Shown here one piece after another: positions 1-11,612 of a stretch of 64,000 bases of DNA. A program made the position numbers and the translations under genes. The notes under the pieces are model-generated. The model was given only the letters and a program-made list of their open reading frames with translations, did not search any database and was not told where the DNA came from. The DNA is from Aquila chrysaetos chrysaetos (taxonomy: Eukaryota; Chordata; Aves; Accipitriformes; Accipitridae), in assembly GCF_900496995.4 (NCBI RefSeq), contig NC_044009.1, forward strand, positions 12,928,001-12,992,000. The letters are read 5' to 3'. Numbering within the stretch: the first letter of the stretch is position 1; every line of letters starts with the position of its first letter.

Positions 1-3000
1 AAGAATTACATCCACCGAGTGAGGTCCAGCGGTTCCAGTTTGCTGCCACCAGTGGAAACCAGTATGGTTCAGTTACACAAACTCAATGGCAACTGGGATT
101 TGTATTGCCATTAGTTCAGATAACTTTCAAAAAAACCAGTTTCCTGTGTGGCAATGAAGGAACGCAGGAAAACTGTTTTAAGTGACTGGCAAAAACAAAA
201 TAATGAAACACAGGAAAGCTCTAGCCACCCCAGAACGGCAGTGAAAAACAGCCAAGGTGGAGGATCGGAGATAAGTAATGTAACAATATTGGCAAAACAC
301 ATATGAGCTGCATTGTAGGCCTATCACAGCTCAATTGAGAACGTATTTAACTTGGAAGTAGTATTTATTCTTTTTGCAATGCAGAATTTGTCTTAATGTG
401 GTTTTAATATTGAAGTGACTTTTACAAGTGCTCCAGTAATTAAACGAGACTGAGAGGTCTTAAATTCCCATCCGATTGCCTTTGTGACTGTAATAACAAT
501 GCTGAAAGGTTTTCTTTTCCCAAAAGGGGCTTTGTAGCTGGTGCACAGGGGGAGAGCAGCCAGCCAGAATGTTGAAGGCGTTTCAGGGTGGGGCTATGGT
601 GTTGGTTTTTTTTTTTTTCCTTTCACTCACGATGCTTTCCAATCCTTCCTTTAGCAGTTCCCTCTATGCTTGTGTTGGTGACCCCCTGCAAAGCGGTCCC
701 TGTCCACCACGGTAGCAATGGGGAACCTAGGCAGGTCCCCACCATGGCTGCTGCAATGTCCCAGGGCTGAGTGAAATCCCTGGGGAAGGGGTGATGTCTG
801 CAGGGACAGACTTCTTTCTATCCCCTGACACCAAACAAACCCTCTCTGATAATTAGCAAAAGACTGAATCACATTGCACTGGTAATTTCTAGAGACAGCT
901 GGGACTAAGTTTAGCAAGATTTCCTCCCTTGTATATTAATAACTAGACGTGATTAATGCTATGAGTCAGGAAGAGGGTTTTGAGGAATTCTCTTTCCACC
1001 CACGACAAAAAAGCCTGGTGTGCTACATCCTTGCCCGAATGCAAAGGGGACCATGACATCCTCCCATCCCCAGAATAAGGGTCTTGGCTTGGGACTCTTA
1101 AAAAAAAAAAAATTCCATGAAACAGGCAGAGTGGTGGAATTTTGCAGTTCTCTTCTGCATGCAGATGTGCTTCAGTTGGGCCATTTCTACCCCCAATTTA
1201 AGAAATGCTCTGTGGATTTCCCATGTGATTCACACAAGCACAGGGCTCCGGGTCATGTATGTGTGGGGACACCCAGGAGCATCCTGCCTTGGCTCCATCC
1301 TTGAGCACCATCTGGTGGCTTTTCCTCTAGGGACTCCCCGGGCATCCACCAAACCCAAGGTCACCTTCTTTCCCTCAAATAAAACCTACTCCTGCAAGAT
1401 GGGGCCACTGCTTACTCTGAAATTAGTAGGTACAACCAAAACCAAGGGTTGTTGCGTTATTTTTCCATCACCAACCTGAGCATCCGCACAGTGGACTGGA
1501 GGCTTGGGGTCCGGCTGTGGTCCTCACACCCCTATCTCAAAGAACAAGCTCTTTCTCCTGCTTGCAAAACAAGGCAGAGAGCTGCTCTGCTAGAACAAGG
1601 GTAGGGCTGCGGACTGCATTTGAATTTTGCTTGCAATAGATGGTTTTCATTAGTTCCAAAGGGTTTGCTGTTGCTTTCATCCAAATACTTCCCCTGCCAC
1701 CGGCACCCTGGTTAGGAAGTGGTCCAGGAGATATTTTCTGAAGCTTTTCTTGGTTCTGCTTTTCTCCTACGCTTTCTGTTTGTCTGTCTGCCTCTGCTCA
1801 AATATCTCTTGATGTATTTGTGCCACATTTGATACCACCCTCGACTTTGAAACAGCCAGGGGAAAGGGCAGGAGCATCTCTAGAGTGTGCAGAGAGGGTG
1901 GGGAGAAAGCAAGCTGAGCAGGTCAGGGTGGAAATTAAGGCAAGAGAAGAGCCACCTGGCTCTGCCCTTCCTATCCCACAGCCCTGGTGAAAAAAATTAA
2001 AACACTGCTGCAAAATCTCCCTCCCATCCTCAAGGATGAAGCTGTGATAGTGGATTCAAGGCAGGCTGCACTAGGAGGGGGACTCGGAAAGGCTTGGGGA
2101 TGCTATGAGCATCCCAGCAACCTGGGTGCAAACTGGGCTTAATTACAATTGAGGCCACATGCCCTAATTGGCGTCAGGGGAGGGAGCTTTGTGCCCCAGC
2201 ACAGGGTGGTGGGGCGGATATTAGTGTGTTCCCATGGCTCCTCAGGGTAGTGCCAGCGAAACCGTAGTCTTGAGATCTCTCTGCTGCTGGCTGTATGATT
2301 ACAAGTAATTTGTTTGCTCTGCCTCACTCCCTTATCTGTAAGATAGTGGGGTTTGCCTCCCTAGCTTATGTGAAGGGCAAAAAAATGATCAGTGCAACTG
2401 CTGCAGGGGAAAGAGGTGTCTTATGGAGTTGAGCACAGGCTGGAGTCTTTTGATCTTGGTCTCTACAATTTTCTTCCCCACCCCCCCCAAATCAAAGTTC
2501 TTAAAAATATCTATGTATGCTAGAAGACATTTTGCTTTCGATAAATCAGTGATTTCTTAAAAGGGTGCCTGTTTTGTTGGAACATTTCTGAGGCTAGTAC
2601 TGCTAATAAATCATGGCAACAGGCTAACCCCAGAAGAAGCAATAAAAGTAAACCTACACCAGGGCTGTGTGAATTATCTGAGTGTATATATACACTCTTA
2701 ATCCATGGCCTATAGGAGAGATCATAATTCAAAAGAAACTCGGAGCCCTGACCAACAGCATCCTGCAGAAAGCCCTTCTGCTGGAAGGGCTTTTCAGCTT
2801 CTGCAATGACAAGGAACAAACTACTCTCAAATATGTAAATAATGTGAATATTTTCCCCTCTAACACAATGTGCAGCTTGTAGGTCAGTAAACTAATGTGA
2901 ACTGTGATGCTTGGCTTCTAGGAAAGATGCTAGCTGAGCTCTTCTTCAGAATAAAAGATAACTCGGGGAGCATGCGTGAGATGTGTTTTGGTCAATGCAG

Positions 3001-6000
3001 ATGTTGCCAGCTGTTGCTTTGGGTTGCTCCTGTTCTCTTGCATTAGATACTTCCAGGCAATGCTTTGCACAAGGGGATCAAAAAAATCTTTCAAAGTCTT
3101 GGCCTCCATGTCCTGTGGCAACTTCAAAATCCTGTGCTGCATAAAAAGCCGTTTGAAATAGGCTGAATTTCAACGGTTCAGTGAAACTTCCCGTTTTGTG
3201 ATGGAAACGACTGTTACTAATTACTGGGGAGAGAGGTGAGGTGGCTTGAAAAGAGCTGGAGTCTGGGACAAGCCAGAAATACTCACTGCCCACGCGGATG
3301 GGATGATGTAATGGCAGACGAGCCAAAGAGGAATTATAGGGAATTATTCATACCCTTGAATGAGTGTTATGTTAGTCGGGAAGATACGGAGGGAAAAGAC
3401 CTGAGGGTTTGCTGTAGCCAGTTCATTGGAAACCGGTGGTCACCGTGCATCAGTGGTAAAAAGAAAAAATGGTGTATTATGGTAAGAGGGAGAGGACAGC
3501 ACTGGAAATGTAAAGCTCTGTATTGATGTACTGTACATCCCAGTCCCCAGGGTGTATGTTCTTGTTAGTGTTCCCTATTAAAGGAATAAGAATATATATT
3601 TTTACCTTGCCCATGTGGGTTTTTCCATGATAAATGGAGTTTTCCACGAGCAGCTCTTGCTGGTGGGTAGGGTGAGAACAAAGCCAGGGGAGAAGCAACA
3701 CTGGGGTCTGAAACACCCCATGGGGATTGTGACCCACATCCCAACGTCACCCGGGCTGCTACGTCTCTGCTGAGGCACCAGGTCCTTAATCAGCCCTCAC
3801 CATGCTTTCCTGCCAGGTGATCTGCCTGAAGTACTGCTTCTTTTTAATCTTTGGAGGCGATGCTAAGTTGAACAGGCTTAATTCAGCTATGAAAATCGGG
3901 CCACTCTCCTGAATTGAAGAGAGCTGTGAATTAAGGGGAGAAAACCCCCACATTTTGCTCAAGGTGATCACATGGATTTGAGCAGGGTTGAACCCCCACT
4001 CCCTCCCATTGTGCAGCTTCTTTGTTTCCTCTCTGCGCTTAATTCCTTTGGCTTAATCCCACACCTGATACTCCCTCTCTGGTCTCTTGGGCCTTAATAT
4101 CAGAGTGGTATTTTCTTTCTTCAGGGTGTGGGTAACTGCAGGAGCTGGCAGGGTGCCGGCAGCAAAGCCCTGCCTCCTGCAGAAGCACGCTCCCCTGCCT
4201 GGGGAGGGTCGTGGTGGGCAGAGGTGGCTGGTGCTCCCCAGGGCATCATGGATCTGCTGCACTATGGAGGGTGACACCATATTTCGCAGTGATAACAAGA
4301 AGTAGCATTAGTTACTGAGCTTCCTCGCCTTGCATTGCATCCTGGCATTGCTGTTGCTAAAGGTAGCCGGGATGGGATGCACTTGTTTCTCCTCTTCTCC
4401 TCCATGGGGTGGGGGTGGTCCTTGCTGTCCCCAGCTGGGTGGCACAGGGCTCCTCGTGCCAGGGAGTCCTGCTGGGTGGGCACGGGGACCCAGGCTACGT
4501 AATGCTGCTCTCTCCCCTTATAAACATCCTATCACTTGATGGGGAGCTCATATAAATAGCGTCTCCACATCATAGCTGTTTTGTTTGGAGTTAGCATTTA
4601 AAAAAAACCCAGGAAATAGCATGTACGTGGTTGGTATGTATTTATTCCTCAGGGGCTTGTCTGTTATTTGCACCGAGCATATGGAACAACTTGTGTTTGA
4701 GATGTTTGTGTCTGAGGCATCTGGAGGTGCGGAGTTTCTAACACGGAGGTATTCCACTGTGCTGTTCACTGCTTTGGGTAGAGCTGATGAGGCATCGCTT
4801 GGGAGATGCTGAATTTTCCCCTGTAAATTGTTGGAGCTCCTCTGGAAGGTAAAAAGCCAAGGCCTTTGCCCAAATCCATCTAGAAACTCACCCGAAGTGT
4901 GGGTGCATTTCCGACTGGTCTAGGCAATTTTCAGAGCAATGTATCTTTCTGCATGAGAGCTGCAGCAGAAATGCAAATGCAACCTCAATCTTTAACTGGA
5001 GAGTTTTTATTTAAGCAAATACTGGTTCCTCAGCAGTGCCAGGTTATTCACACATAATCAAACGCAAACTAGTAAGAAAGTGAAACTAACTTCAATACCA
5101 AAGTAAGGTCTCACAGGTGTGGAAAAAAACCAGAATTTAACAGATTAAGCTGTTCAAATGACCAGATGTAAGCTCCTACTTAAAATCTGGATACAAGGGG
5201 TAAAAAAAAAAGGCATTAGCAAATTATTTGCCTGGGGAAAAGAATGCTGGTTTACTGAAGTTTCTAAGTTTGGCAAGTGCATCTGTTGTTTGTTGGGGTT
5301 TTTTTTCAGCTGAGGAAACCAGCCTGGTTTTACAGAGCCAAAGGAGAAGTTGAGTCTTTTTCTCCTGTAGCTCAGTTTTTGGGAGCAAACGTTGGCTGCA
5401 GAGGCTCAGGAGGTTATTATCCTCTTTGCTGCAGCTGGAAACATCTTCCAATTACTGGGCAACCTCTGCAGCAATGAACCTTTCCCCAAATTTAGACATC
5501 CCTTTGAGCAACTGCCTCCTTCCGCTGGTACTTGTGGCTCCCACAGTGCCAGGACCTTGCTGTAGTCCCTCAGCTGGGGATGTCCCTGGATGTGAAAGAT
5601 CAACCTGTCCTGGGGCAGGAAGAGGTGGGGACAGCTTTGCATGGTTACCGTTGCTGTTTATCACCCTTTCCGACTGCTCATGGCAGAAATGAGTGGAAAA
5701 AAAGCCTTCAGCCCTCCTTATAAAACCCAGAGCCAGCAGGCTTGCCAGCCTTATGAATGTGTCCTCCATCAAACATCTCATTCACTCCTTCTGTGGCGGG
5801 GACACGTGAAAAACACATCATTTCCCCAAGGTAGAACAGCAGCACGCTTGTCCCTAAAAAAATCCCTGCACTACCTAGCAGCAAGTCACCTGTCAACTAC
5901 AAGAAAGCTGGGACAGGGCTGATCTTTACGGGACCGAGCATATATGTGAGTAAAACTCAGGAGGAGCGAGCCTGAGTGCCAGCAAAGCCTGATGGAGTTG

Positions 6001-9000
6001 TTTTGGCTCCCTGTCGTCCATAAATAATGTGGCCAGGCACACTGCCCCCTTCCCTCTGGGATGACACATCACTGCTCCTAAGGAGGAGGCATGCGGAGAG
6101 GGTGAATTCGTGGTGGATGATGCTCTATCCTAATTTCTTGCTCCCAAAGCCTCCGCAAAGGGACACGCTGTGTTGTCACCCCAAGGGTTTGCCTGCAAAG
6201 GTGAGCTTTCCCCCAGCGACAGCAGAGTCCAACCTGCTCCTTTCATCTGAACCTGCCCTCCAAAGTTCAAACTTTGGTGCGTATTGAGCGTGATCAGCTT
6301 TCACAGGGGATGTTTTATCCTTTTGCGAGCAAATAGTCTAATTCAACACCCTCCAAGTATATATAATCTCCATCATCCTGTCCCAGTCTCAGGCTATTTG
6401 CAGGCTGAGTTTGTTTTAGTGTAAATTGTCAAAGTGGGAGTGATTTGGAGCTGGGTTGAAGGTGAATATGCCGGGGGCTGTCCGCCTTCGACCAGGTAAG
6501 GAGTCATTTCAGTAAAAAGATGGAGCAGTCAAAACTTGGCTTTTACAGTCTGATGAATGAGGTGGGTTAGCAAACATTCTCCATCTTAAACATCTGTTCT
6601 CCGTCAAACCTTCTGGTAAATGCTGGATCAGCAGAGGCTTGCTGGGCACAAAAAGCCACTATTTCAGACCAGTTCTGGGCTTTGTAAAGATGCAAAAAAC
6701 AGCAGCCCAGCAGCTTTGACAGACTGCTGCTGCCCAGCCAGGCAGCCACGTGCCAGGGCAAGGTCTTGTATCTGAGATGACTGATGGTCCAGCTCAAAGC
6801 CCAGCTTTACCTCCGTGGGATGCACCAGTGTGCATCAGTTCTTGTGAGACTGGAGGCTGTGTACCAACATGCTCCTCTTCCTCTTTGGGGATGGGTCCCA
6901 AAGCTTGGATCTTCTTGCTTTACGCTGTGGTTTTTCCTGCTTTATCTAACACTCAGGGGTCTCTTGTCCTCCAGAGAGGAAACGGATGCCAAGTGACCAA
7001 CGAGCATCATCCACAAACACCAGCGTTTCTTTCATTGGTTTCCTCTCTCAAATCACAGTTAATCTGCATCAGGCTTTCTCCCTGCCTTTGGAGCGATCTA
7101 ATACTTTTGAAGATATTTTTTTTTTGTCCTCTGGCACTGGCAGCTTTGATTCCTCAATCCATCGAACTTATTGTTCTTGAATTAGAAAGACTCACATCCA
7201 GCCTGACAGCTGTTGACATGTGTTTTTGCTTTGCGGGGTCTCGTGCCAGCAGCATCTCGCACAGAGGACGGGTTTCCTCTTGTTGCCTGCCATCAGCGCG
7301 GGAGCAGCTTTGACAGGGAGGTGGTGGCAGGCGCTGCGAGGAGATGGACCTCCCCAGCTTTTGCTTCATTTGCAAAGAAAAGGTAGAGGCACTGGCAACG
7401 AGGAGAGGTGTTTGGTGAGTTACTGTTTTGGTCAGACCTCCCAGGAAAGTGAAATGCCAGTAGGTTGTCAGTTGTCCTAAAATCACTTCTAATGTGAGTC
7501 AGACATGAAGGTAAAAGCTAAATGAGTTCACTGCCCTCAAATGCAAGGCTCCAGAGGTGCATTACCGTACCTGGGATGGGAACCCAGAAATACAAGAGGA
7601 AATTGCCTTTTACATCAGCACATACTTGGGCCTAGCTCCAGGAAGCGCTCCATCTCTTGCTCTGCTGAAACCTGCCAGCATACCTGCGGCACCAGCGGCT
7701 GTGACCCTGTCCTCTGGCTAACCTCATCCCAGCCTCTCCCCCAGAAATGGCTTTGGAAATGAGCAGAGCTTGTCCTTATGCCCAGCTTTGAGGAAGCCTC
7801 GTGGCAGGGCCACCTTTGCTACATACTCAAAGTGCTTATTTTGGGTCCCTATCCCAAACCTTTCTTGCTGTGCTGATTCAAGGTGAATATATCACCAGCC
7901 AGAAAATGATCGTGCTATATATTGGGTGATTGTAGTTCTTTTTTGCCTGTAAGGGAAGCATTGTCCACTGTGAACAAAATGTTGCTGGCAGGCTGGGGCT
8001 TAAGCCTTAATGCATGACCCTTTCTAACCCAAAATCACTTTGAGCACAGACATGGGGAAGACGAAAGCAACCTGCAGCTGTCTCTTGGAGGAGGTGAGAT
8101 GAGCACCCTGCTGATGGGCTCTCAAGGCAGGGAGTTAAATTCCCCCGTATGCCCTATCTTCTCCAGCTCCTTGTGCTGGTCTCAGCACTCAGGTCCACTG
8201 GGTTGCCCTTAACCTTCTGCCTCAGTGAGGGTACCTTCGCTGGTGACAACAGCATTTTGGCTGCTAACGATGTAAGGATTGACCTAGTGATGGCTGGCCA
8301 TGCCAGCACCCTCCCAGGGGTGAATATATTTATTAGACTGCAGCTCAGAAACATGTCTCCTGCTGGAGACCGCTCCAGCGCAGGGCACACATCTTGGCAG
8401 CTCAAACATGATCGAAAAGGCCGTATCCTGCAAAAGGACAGCCCAGGCTGCAGCATCGGGGTCTGAGGCAGACCATAAGCTTTTCCAAATTGCCATTTCC
8501 CCCCGCCCCTCCCAGTTTTGGGTGCACACACCAGAAGGTGAGGTCGGGCAGGACATTTACATGATCCCCAGACCAAGGAGGGGACCCTGCTGCGTGGCAG
8601 CTCATGGTCCAGCCTTTGGGCCATGGTGAACCTGGGTGCCAAACAGCCTTGCAGAGCATCCCGCTCCCACTTCACCTCCCAAGCCTGGCACCTAATGAGC
8701 ATAAAAATACCAGCCAGTGCTCCTGGTTCAAGGGAGCGTGCCGGGGCAGAGAGCAACCCGCTACAGAGCTAACACCGAAGGGTTTTTGTGGATCCAAAGC
8801 ACCGGTTGAGTAATTTGACCTCCTTCTCTGCTCTGCAGCAGGGAGGCTTTGGTGGAGCAGGAACGTGCAGTGATGTACAGAGTACAGCATGTACGTCGCT
8901 CGTGCTGACAGCAGCATGTTCTCACTAATTTCTCTGTTGATCTATATCCTTGAGCAAGGCTGCCACTGACATCCTTCTCACTGTGCCACAGAGCGCAAGC

Positions 9001-9500
9001 CTCCTCAGAAAACATCTGGTCATCTAATTTTGCCAGCTCTCTGCTCTGCAAGTCCCTGGATCAAATTAGATGCTTGTGGGCTGAACGAAAAGCCATTGTA
9101 CGTGAACTAACCCCCTGCTGAGACTTGCGTCTTGGAGCAGGCAGTGGGAATGTCTGCAGGGTGCTGGTGCTTTGTTTCCCTGGAAGAGTTGATCTGGCCG
9201 ACGCCTTAACAGCAGAAGGACCGTTTGGGGTGAGGTGATGCAGTAATCGGATATCTGGTGGGGGGATGCTCTCCCTATGCCTACGGCATCATCCTGGCAG
9301 GTGGATAAAACCCCCATGAAAGGGAACAAGCTCAGAGGGTGTTCAGGGACCACCTCTGTGTCAAACGTCTCCCACAGGTTGCTGACTCTTGATGTTTTGG
9401 GGGCTTGGGGTGCGTTATGTGGCTTTAAGCTGACCTATATGGCTTTAGAGATACGAGGTCCTGTATGGAGGAGTGCCTCGGAGGCAGTGATTTCCTCCAG
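1..9500. other. Intergenic DNA left of the pseudogene; no gene recognised
   Basis: No open frame here has a recognisable domain or a consistent chain of splice sites. The longest frames (for example 8154-8756 minus and 6750-7313 plus) have unbiased composition rich in Cys, Trp and Ser, typical of chance frames in GC-rich bird DNA. By conserved order the next gene to the left should be COL6A3. Its N-terminal von Willebrand A exons are not present, so the gene must lie outside the window. A T run at about 608-619 and an A run at about 1101-1111 are simple homopolymers. Confidence 0.6.
2305..2400 (-). repeat. Possible MIR/CORE-SINE-like fragment
   Basis: The stretch reads like the reverse orientation of an old MIR-type tail. 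It has a 'cctcactcccttatctgtaa' block, then a short purine-rich stretch and a cytosine/thymine-rich block. This corresponds to the 'cctcagtttccccatctgtaa' signature of MIR elements. The match is short and diverged, so this is a tentative call from memory of the family consensus. Confidence 0.3.
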
Positions 9501-9524
9501 CTGTGCTTTGGTGAAGCCTGGGAG

Positions 9525-9665
9525 CACTGTTTTGGGTCAAGGCTGTGCAAGGTGCTGTACAAACATAGGGTGGGAAATGACCTTGGTCCCCAGGGGCTCT
9601 CGGTCCAAAGCATGAGACCGAAGAGGTCAATGGCACAAAGAGAAGGGGAAAACACTCCTTTTCTC
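9525..9665 (+). repeat. Old MIR/CORE-SINE-like fragment
   Basis: Contains 'ggtgctgtacaaacataggg', then a diverged 'agtccctgccccaaagagct'-like block, then an 'agaccgaagaggtcaatggc'-type block followed by 'acaaagagaagggg'. The order and content match the core and tail of ancient MIR/CORE-SINEs known from archosaurs and turtles. Divergence is high, as expected for a fossil insertion. Ends are approximate. Confidence 0.5.
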
Positions 9666-10418
9666 CCCAAACAGGGTACTTCTGTATCACAGACTGGTGG
9701 CCCACAGTCATCACAACAAAGTTAGCCATAAGGTTTTTAACTGGGGTGTGTTATGGGGTATTTAAAGGAGGATGCTGTAGGGGGGGGCCTAGATGTACAG
9801 CAAACAAGGGTCAAATCTTTGGTATTTAACAGCACGAATGATTTTTACATAAATGGCCTGAAACTCTTCACAGAAGTGCCAATTAGGCCTGTATTCAACT
9901 AGGATGAGGAATACCAGAGAGAGGAGGAGATGTTTTTTTTCCCCCCTCTGTAAGAGGCCAACCCTGGCTGGACTTCACCGGTCATGGGATAGCAGTTGGG
10001 ATTTTCCTTCTCTACTTAGAGAAGGAACAGGGAGGAGAAAAAGGCAATTGTAAGTTCTCCCCAGAGGTTGGGAAATCTTTCCAAAGGTAAAAAAAAATAA
10101 AATGAGGGACTCTTAAAGATGGTGTTTGTTTCTTTTCCATGGTTTAAGCTTTTGAGAGGGTGGGGAGGACACCTCACCCTTGACAGTACCTGGCAAGAGA
10201 GCTGTGAAAAACTTCTTTATGAAAGAGAAATATGCAGTGTCTTCAGTTATAGACAAAAATCCCAGTGTTTTGTCTCCACGCCTAGAGGGGTGCCAGGACA
10301 GTGGAGTGGAGCTGGGGCAGCAGAGGATGCGGAATGTGTCCAAGCTCAGGAGCCCGAGCTCGGCTGCTCCTGGGCATCACATCATTGGAGATTGTAGTTG
10401 CCTGAAGTTGCAAAGGGG

Positions 10419-10433
10419 GTTTTCTAGAGAGGT
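10419..10433. repeat. Left flanking direct repeat of the pseudogene
   Basis: A 15-base stretch ending in CTAGAGAGGT abuts the pseudogene stop codon. It recurs at 11466-11480 with two mismatches. The arrangement suggests a target-site duplication left by insertion of the Topors-like copy. The left copy also belongs to a 9+9 base inverted repeat (10421-10429 with 10435-10443). Confidence 0.35.
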
Positions 10434-10436
10434 CCT

Positions 10437-11051
10437 CTAGAAAGAATGGTGGGCATCTCCGCTGCACCGTTGCATGGCGACATCAATAAGCTGGTGCACA
10501 AATGTAACCACATGGTTTTGGAGGGTGGCCCTCAGCAGCTGGACCAGTAGATCTTCATCCAGCCCAAAGAGGACCAGGAGGGGCATGATGAGGTCCTCCA
10601 CTACGGCTGCCCGCAAACACCTGTTCCCAAAGATCTGTCCCAGCTCCTGATGCACCCAGGTCAGAAGGGGCTGGGGGAGAGCTGGGTGGTCCCGGAAAAG
10701 GGATGCCCAGGTGGTGGGCCGGAGGCCGCCCAGAGGAGCCCTGGGCACCATCCCCCCAGGCTGTTGTTCTGTTGCTGCAGGGCTGCGGGCAGCTGGACGG
10801 CCAAGAGCTCCTCCTGCCTCGCGGCCGATCACTGGTGATGCCGCAGATGGTGTGACAACATGCTCCTCAAAGCTGTCGTCCACCTGCACCAAGTGCACGA
10901 GGGATTGCACTCCCCTCTTGCAGAGAGGGCACTCGGGCCTGCTCTCAGCCCACCGCAGGATGCGTTGGTAACAGAACTAGTGGAGGCATGGCATCACATA
11001 GGCAGCATCGTCCCGGCATGTCGGACAGCGGTCGTCCAGCTCTGTGGCCAT
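10437..11051 (-). pseudogene. Broken Topors-like RING-finger E3 ligase copy
   Basis: An intronless minus-strand frame runs from ATG at 11051 to the stop at 10437 (204 codons) with one in-frame stop inside. Residues 9-51 form a C3HC4-type RING: Cys9, Cys12, Cys22, His24, Cys27 and the final pair in ECPLCK. After it comes the 'FEEHVV' block and a C-terminal region (ALPQPLLTWV, LFGLDEDLLVQ, QLIDVAMQRCSG) that I associate with the multicopy bird family annotated as E3 ubiquitin ligase Topors-like. Two lesions disable it. Codon 25 is TAG (plus 10977-10979), where relatives have Gln (CLHQFC); CAG to TAG is one change. Codon 30 is CGC (Arg) where the sixth zinc ligand Cys (TGC) is expected. An intact member would be a RING ubiquitin ligase of about 200 residues. 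A recent pseudogene is the simplest reading; a sequencing error would have to explain two separate sites. Confidence 0.72.
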
Positions 11052-11465
11052 GCTCTCCACGTGCTGCGGTGGGCTTCAGGGAGCTGGGGAAGCCCAGCTG
11101 CTCCGTCTCACCAGCGCTGCAGCAGCGGGTGTCACGCTAGAAAAGGAAGAGAGGCCAGGGTCATTGGCTGGCCCGGGGAGGGGTGGAAGAAGTGCCCAGG
11201 TCCCCCAAGAAGGAAACCCTCCCAGCTCCCCAGGCTGAGGTTTCCCCTCCCAGCTCACCTCTGCTGCTGCGAGCATGGCCCCTGGCTGCCCCGGCTGCCT
11301 GAACCTGGCAGGGCCGGGGAAAATCCTTTGACGGCTCTGGGGCTGGACGCGGAGAGCTGCAACAAACAACTCCCCAAGCACGACACCAGCACCAAAGGCC
11401 TCGCTCAACACCCCAAACCTGGCGAACTCGCTCACCTGGAGCGCGGGCATGAGCAGAGGCACGAG

Positions 11466-11480
11466 GCTTCCTAGAGAGGT
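11466..11480. repeat. Right flanking direct repeat of the pseudogene
   Basis: Partner of the 15-mer at 10419-10433, with 13 of 15 bases identical. It sits at the left edge of the CR1 tail that follows, so part of it may simply be CR1 sequence. That leaves the duplication reading uncertain. Confidence 0.35.
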
Positions 11481-11612
11481 GATCAATGCCCCATGCCTGT
11501 CAGTGCCTTAAAAAGAGGCATTTGGACAATGCCCTTAATAATAGGCTTTAACTTCTGGTCAGCCCTGGAGCGGTCAGGCAGTAGGACTAGATGGTTGATA
11601 GGAAGAAGGTGG
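11472..11612 (+). repeat. CR1 LINE 3' tail
   Basis: The run of blocks 'gatcaatgccccatgcctgt', 'aggcatttggacaatgccct', 'ggctttaacttctggtcagc' and 'caggcagtaggactagatgg' follows the 3' untranslated end of avian CR1 retrotransposons in order. It is a 5'-truncated copy, the usual state of CR1. The terminal short tandem repeat is not recognisable, so the right end is approximate. It lies immediately right of the Topors-like pseudogene. Confidence 0.75.

Noticed and set aside
1-3000. COL6A3 5' exons expected by conserved gene order
   Set aside because: No signal peptide or von Willebrand A sequence is present on either strand, so the gene lies outside the window.
8154-8756. 200-codon minus-strand frame in intergenic DNA
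   Set aside because: Mixed composition without domain or splice context; several other frames overlap it equally well.
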